Shown in pieces: positions 61,165 to 64,000 of a DNA stretch of 64,000 bases. Numbering within the stretch: position 1 is the stretch's first letter; each line of letters starts with the position of its first letter. Made by a program: the position numbers and the translations under genes. The notes under the pieces are model-generated. The model did no database searches. It saw only the letters and a list, made by a program, of their open reading frames with translations, and was not told the DNA's origin. Source of the DNA: Pseudomonadales bacterium (lineage in GTDB: Bacteria; Pseudomonadota; Gammaproteobacteria; Pseudomonadales; Ketobacteraceae); NCBI GenBank assembly GCA_020062665.1, contig JAGUVW010000035.1:62001-126000 (forward strand), given 5' to 3'.

Positions 61165-61938
61165 ATGATGCGTACAAAATTGGCTGCCGCCCTGCTGCTT
61201 CCCTCCCTGATGCTGACCGGCTGCGGTGGCAGCGGCGAGACTCCCCGCTCCACCAGCAACAGCCCCAATCTGACCGGTTTGTGGCGCATGACTGTCACCA
61301 GCGCCCAAAGCAATCTGAAAGCCGACTCCAACATCTCGTTCACCTTGGTGGAAGGCGCCAACGGCCTCACCATGACCGGCTGTGACGGTCGCTCTGTCAT
61401 CAATGTTACCAAGAGTGGCAACACCATCGACGGCCTGCCCAACGGGCTGGTCACCATCGTGAATAACGACGCTCTGCGCAACAACGGCGAGTACGGCAAC
61501 GGTACCGCCTCGAAGATGGCCACTACCGCCAGGTTCGACATGGGCAGCCTGCAGATGGCCGCACCTGCACTGGGCAATCTGAACTTCTCGGATGTGTGCG
61601 TAATGTCCACCGACGCACGGGTGCTGGGCGTGATGACCCAGGACACCATCTCGGCCACTACGCTGTACAACGGCAAGCCTTTGCTGTTCGATGTGCAGCT
61701 GATGGGCAACCTGAAAGTGGGCAGCTTCAAACTGGCGAAGGAACCCAACCTGGGCGAAGCCACGCTGCGCCTGCAGGGCGAAGGCCTGAAGAACCGCCTC
61801 AACCGCACCGAACTGACCCTGAAGAGCGGCACCCTGCAAATCACTGAAGACGGCACTGTGCGCATGAAGGGTTCGTTCTCGGGCACCATGCCCAACGGCG
61901 AAGTTCTGGCCGGCAATTTCGATTTCGAAAAGCCCTGA
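61165..61938 (+). CDS. Lipoprotein of unknown function
   Basis: A 257-residue lipoprotein (lipobox LMLTGC, Cys20). The mature part is beta-rich with repeats of hydroxylated residues (ISFTLVEGANGLTMTGCDGR; LTLKSGTLQITEDGTVRMKG). Either of the first two Met codons may be used. No domain was recognised. It stands alone before a strong bidirectional terminator. Confidence 0.82.
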   Translation: MMRTKLAAALLLPSLMLTGCGGSGETPRSTSNSPNLTGLWRMTVTSAQSNLKADSNISFTLVEGANGLTMTGCDGRSVINVTKSGNTIDGLPNGLVTIVNNDALRNNGEYGNGTASKMATTARFDMGSLQMAAPALGNLNFSDVCVMSTDARVLGVMTQDTISATTLYNGKPLLFDVQLMGNLKVGSFKLAKEPNLGEATLRLQGEGLKNRLNRTELTLKSGTLQITEDGTVRMKGSFSGTMPNGEVLAGNFDFEKP

Positions 61939-61951
61939 GCACCTGAAATAC

Positions 61952-61989
61952 AAAAGCCCCGGTCGAATCGCTTCGGCCGGGGCTTTTTT
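61952..61989. terminator. Bidirectional intrinsic terminator
   Basis: AAAAGCCCCGG and CCGGGGCTTTT pair over 11 bases, extended inward by CGAA/TTCG, with U-runs in both directions (TTTTTT on plus, AAAA on plus = UUUU on minus). It serves the convergent lipoprotein and MalT-like genes. Confidence 0.93.
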
Positions 61990-62036
61990 GTGTGTGCTGA
62001 ATGACAGGTGGCTGCAGAACACTTGCGCGCGCGACA

Positions 62037-64000
62037 TCAGCGACTGATGCCCAACCCCTCCACCAGATGCAACTCCTGCGCTTTCAGCACCGCCTCGGTG
62101 CGATTGCGCGCATCCAGCTTGCTGAAAATATTCTGCAGATGCCACTTCACCGTGGTGAGCGCGATGCTGGCACGGTTGGCGATTTTTTTGTTGCACAATC
62201 CTTCCGCCAGCAGCGTGAGAATTTCGATTTCCTTGTCGGTCAGACTCTGCAACCGATCGACTCCGCTCAGACGCACCACGGCTGCCTTTTCCGGCGCCGG
62301 TGTTTCGAAACGCTGCAGATCCTGTTGCACCGTTTGCAGAAAATCCGGATTCAACTGCTCCAGGAAGCGTTGCTGCGTCTGCATCATGCCCATCAACTCA
62401 CACAAACCGCGACCATCGTCAGTCAACACCCGGCGATAACCGGACTGCTGGCACAACAGCAACGCCTGATTGAAACTTGCAACGGCATCCGCGTCGCGCT
62501 TGAGACGGAATTCGCTCAGCGCCTTGAACAGATAGAAGGTGGCCAGATGGCGGTGACAGCGCAGCCCCATGCTCTTGATCACGCCCTTGAGCGCAAATTC
62601 CGACGCAGTGGCATAATCCTCATCAATCAAATAAGCAAGCAGACGGGCCTTGAGCCAGAACAGGTGTTCCTCCTGGTAGGCATCCTGAAACAGCGTTTCC
62701 ACCCGCACGCAGCGAGCGTGCAGCGCGTAGTGCGCCACAAGATCATCCGCACGCTGGCCAACATACCAGCGCGTGCGCATGCGCTCATAGCAGATGATGG
62801 CCTGAATGCGCGGATTGCGCTGGGTTTCCGGCAAGCCATCCAGGGATGCCAGCAGTGCTTCCGCCCGCGTCACGTCACCCTGATCCAGAAACAGTTTGGC
62901 CTGGGTGATGCAAGCGAGTAGACGCGGCAAGCCCAGTTCGGTTTTCTGCAGCACTGTCAGCGATTGCAGCAACAGCTGTCGGGCCGGCTGCATCTGGTTG
63001 GCCTCGTAACACAGAAACGCCTGACAACCGCGATGAATTGCCAGCGCATATTCCAATGCCGGATCGGTATCGTCCGCCGTCAGCGCATGTTGCTGCTGCA
63101 GGTTTTCGAAATCACTTTGCAATTGCAGCCAGGCGGCAAAGCCTTTGCCCATCATGAACTGGGCCGCCATCATCCAGCCGCGCGCCAGCTGGTATTGCAC
63201 CAGGTTGCCCAGGGAACTGGCCTGCTGCGCGGCACGCTCTGCATGCTGGAGGGTCAGCTCCATATTGCCACTGGAATACTGCAGCACTGCATACTGGTTC
63301 TGCAGCATGGGTTGCAGGATGGTGGGATGATCCATGCAGGATTCCAGCAACGCCAGCCGCGCCGCACGGGGCATGGCCAGATCACGGTAGTAGCCCAGCC
63401 AGGCGCGCAGCACGCTGACGGTGGCCTCCACTTCCTGCAGTGGCCGCGCCGGATCCTGCACCAGCGCCCGCACATTCAGTTCACGCAGCGCCTGTTCGGC
63501 ACGTTCGAGCTGCTGCTGCATGATCAAAGCCCAGATCTGGCAGATGCGCACGTTGACGTCCTTCACTGCGCGCAAATCCGTGTCCACGCCCAGACACTGC
63601 AGCACACTAGAAGCATCATGCAGCTGCAGCCAGCGCCGGCACATGCGCCCCGCCAACCACTGCGCCCAGGGCGGCACCACCGCCTGACGCAAGGCCGCCG
63701 CTGCCCACGACTGCAGCGACGAACGCCGCAGCCAAGGTTCGGCACGCAGATAAATGTCGGGCAGCAGCGGTGCATCCGTGCGAAACAGACGCTCCAGCAA
63801 TGGCAAACGGCAGGATTCCAGCCAGTAGAAGTGAAGGGAAGAAGACGACGGCGCCACCGGCTTCAGACGCAACTGGCTTGCCTGCGCCAGCATCTGCAGC
63901 CGCTGTTCCGCCACCGCAACGGGGCAGTTCATCAAGACTGCCGCTTGTTGGCTGTCGCCGGATTCCACCAACGCCAGCGGTGCCACATCGTGACAACGCC
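62037..64000 (-). CDS. MalT-like LuxR-family regulator (C-terminal part)
   Basis: Partial: 654 codons are visible and the frame is open to the right edge, so the N-terminal ATPase half is missing. The visible part is the helical repeat region and the LuxR HTH (LTDKEIEILTLLAEGLCNKK, then WHLQNIFSKLDARNRTEAVL), very like the C-terminus of the regulator at 55189. The two are probably paralogues of one regulator group. It ends after the bidirectional terminator on the opposite strand. Confidence 0.9.
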   Translation of the reverse strand, partial: RCHDVAPLALVESGDSQQAAVLMNCPVAVAEQRLQMLAQASQLRLKPVAPSSSSLHFYWLESCRLPLLERLFRTDAPLLPDIYLRAEPWLRRSSLQSWAAAALRQAVVPPWAQWLAGRMCRRWLQLHDASSVLQCLGVDTDLRAVKDVNVRICQIWALIMQQQLERAEQALRELNVRALVQDPARPLQEVEATVSVLRAWLGYYRDLAMPRAARLALLESCMDHPTILQPMLQNQYAVLQYSSGNMELTLQHAERAAQQASSLGNLVQYQLARGWMMAAQFMMGKGFAAWLQLQSDFENLQQQHALTADDTDPALEYALAIHRGCQAFLCYEANQMQPARQLLLQSLTVLQKTELGLPRLLACITQAKLFLDQGDVTRAEALLASLDGLPETQRNPRIQAIICYERMRTRWYVGQRADDLVAHYALHARCVRVETLFQDAYQEEHLFWLKARLLAYLIDEDYATASEFALKGVIKSMGLRCHRHLATFYLFKALSEFRLKRDADAVASFNQALLLCQQSGYRRVLTDDGRGLCELMGMMQTQQRFLEQLNPDFLQTVQQDLQRFETPAPEKAAVVRLSGVDRLQSLTDKEIEILTLLAEGLCNKKIANRASIALTTVKWHLQNIFSKLDARNRTEAVLKAQELHLVEGLGISR

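Overview
The window is about 64 kb of high-GC DNA from a gammaproteobacterium, probably an environmental or marine hydrocarbon, steroid or terpenoid degrader of the Oceanospirillales/Pseudomonadales kind. The evidence is gene content: RhlE with a long leader, a YbiT-type ABC-F protein, a FadL-type outer-membrane transporter, a cytochrome P450, AveC-like membrane proteins and MalT-like LuxR regulators. The genus is a guess. No tRNA, rRNA, CRISPR array, insertion sequence or phage structural gene was seen.

Region 1 (1-8.5 kb) is ordinary chromosome: the end of an M61 peptidase, an M23 peptidase, an MltB-type lytic transglycosylase, a YbiT-type ABC-F ATPase, RhlE with an overlapping Bcr/CflA exporter, and a DUF4124-like protein. 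Region 2 (8.5-18.7 kb) is a guanidine assimilation operon. It has a sigma-54 promoter, a ykkC (guanidine-I) riboswitch, an ABC importer, two DUF1989 proteins (UAAP1/UAAP2, known as carboxyguanidine deiminase subunits), guanidine carboxylase with a one-base frameshift, and allophanate hydrolase. Region 3 (18.8-24.4 kb) holds a phage-type holin/amidase/lipoprotein cassette, an ECF sigma factor with a ZAS-type anti-sigma, a START protein, a PF10118-like metal hydrolase and a lipoprotein esterase.

Region 4 (24.6-44.4 kb) is the most unusual part. Three MoxR/NorQ-type AAA ATPase plus NorD-type VWA protein pairs lie within 17 kb. Their neighbours are a twice-occurring set of four unassigned membrane proteins (two of them only 32-44 residues, with no long reading frame to advertise them) and three AveC-like polytopic proteins. 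P450, FadL, SDR and TetR genes accompany them, and strong inverted-repeat operators sit in the control regions. MoxR/VWA pairs are known to mature or activate metalloenzymes, so I infer one or more undescribed membrane-bound metallo-oxidoreductase systems acting on hydrophobic compounds.

Region 5 (44.5-52.5 kb) is a catabolic operon (TauD-like dioxygenase, KstD/fumarate-reductase-like flavoprotein, CoxG-like, SnoaL-like, SDR and CMD-like proteins) with AraC and TetR regulators and an MFS exporter. Region 6 (52.5-64 kb) has a C13 caspase-like peptidase with an overlapping partner, an unknown protein, two MalT-like regulators, an IPT/TIG dihaem cytochrome lipoprotein, a truncated haemoglobin and a lipoprotein. 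The last MalT-like gene runs off the window.
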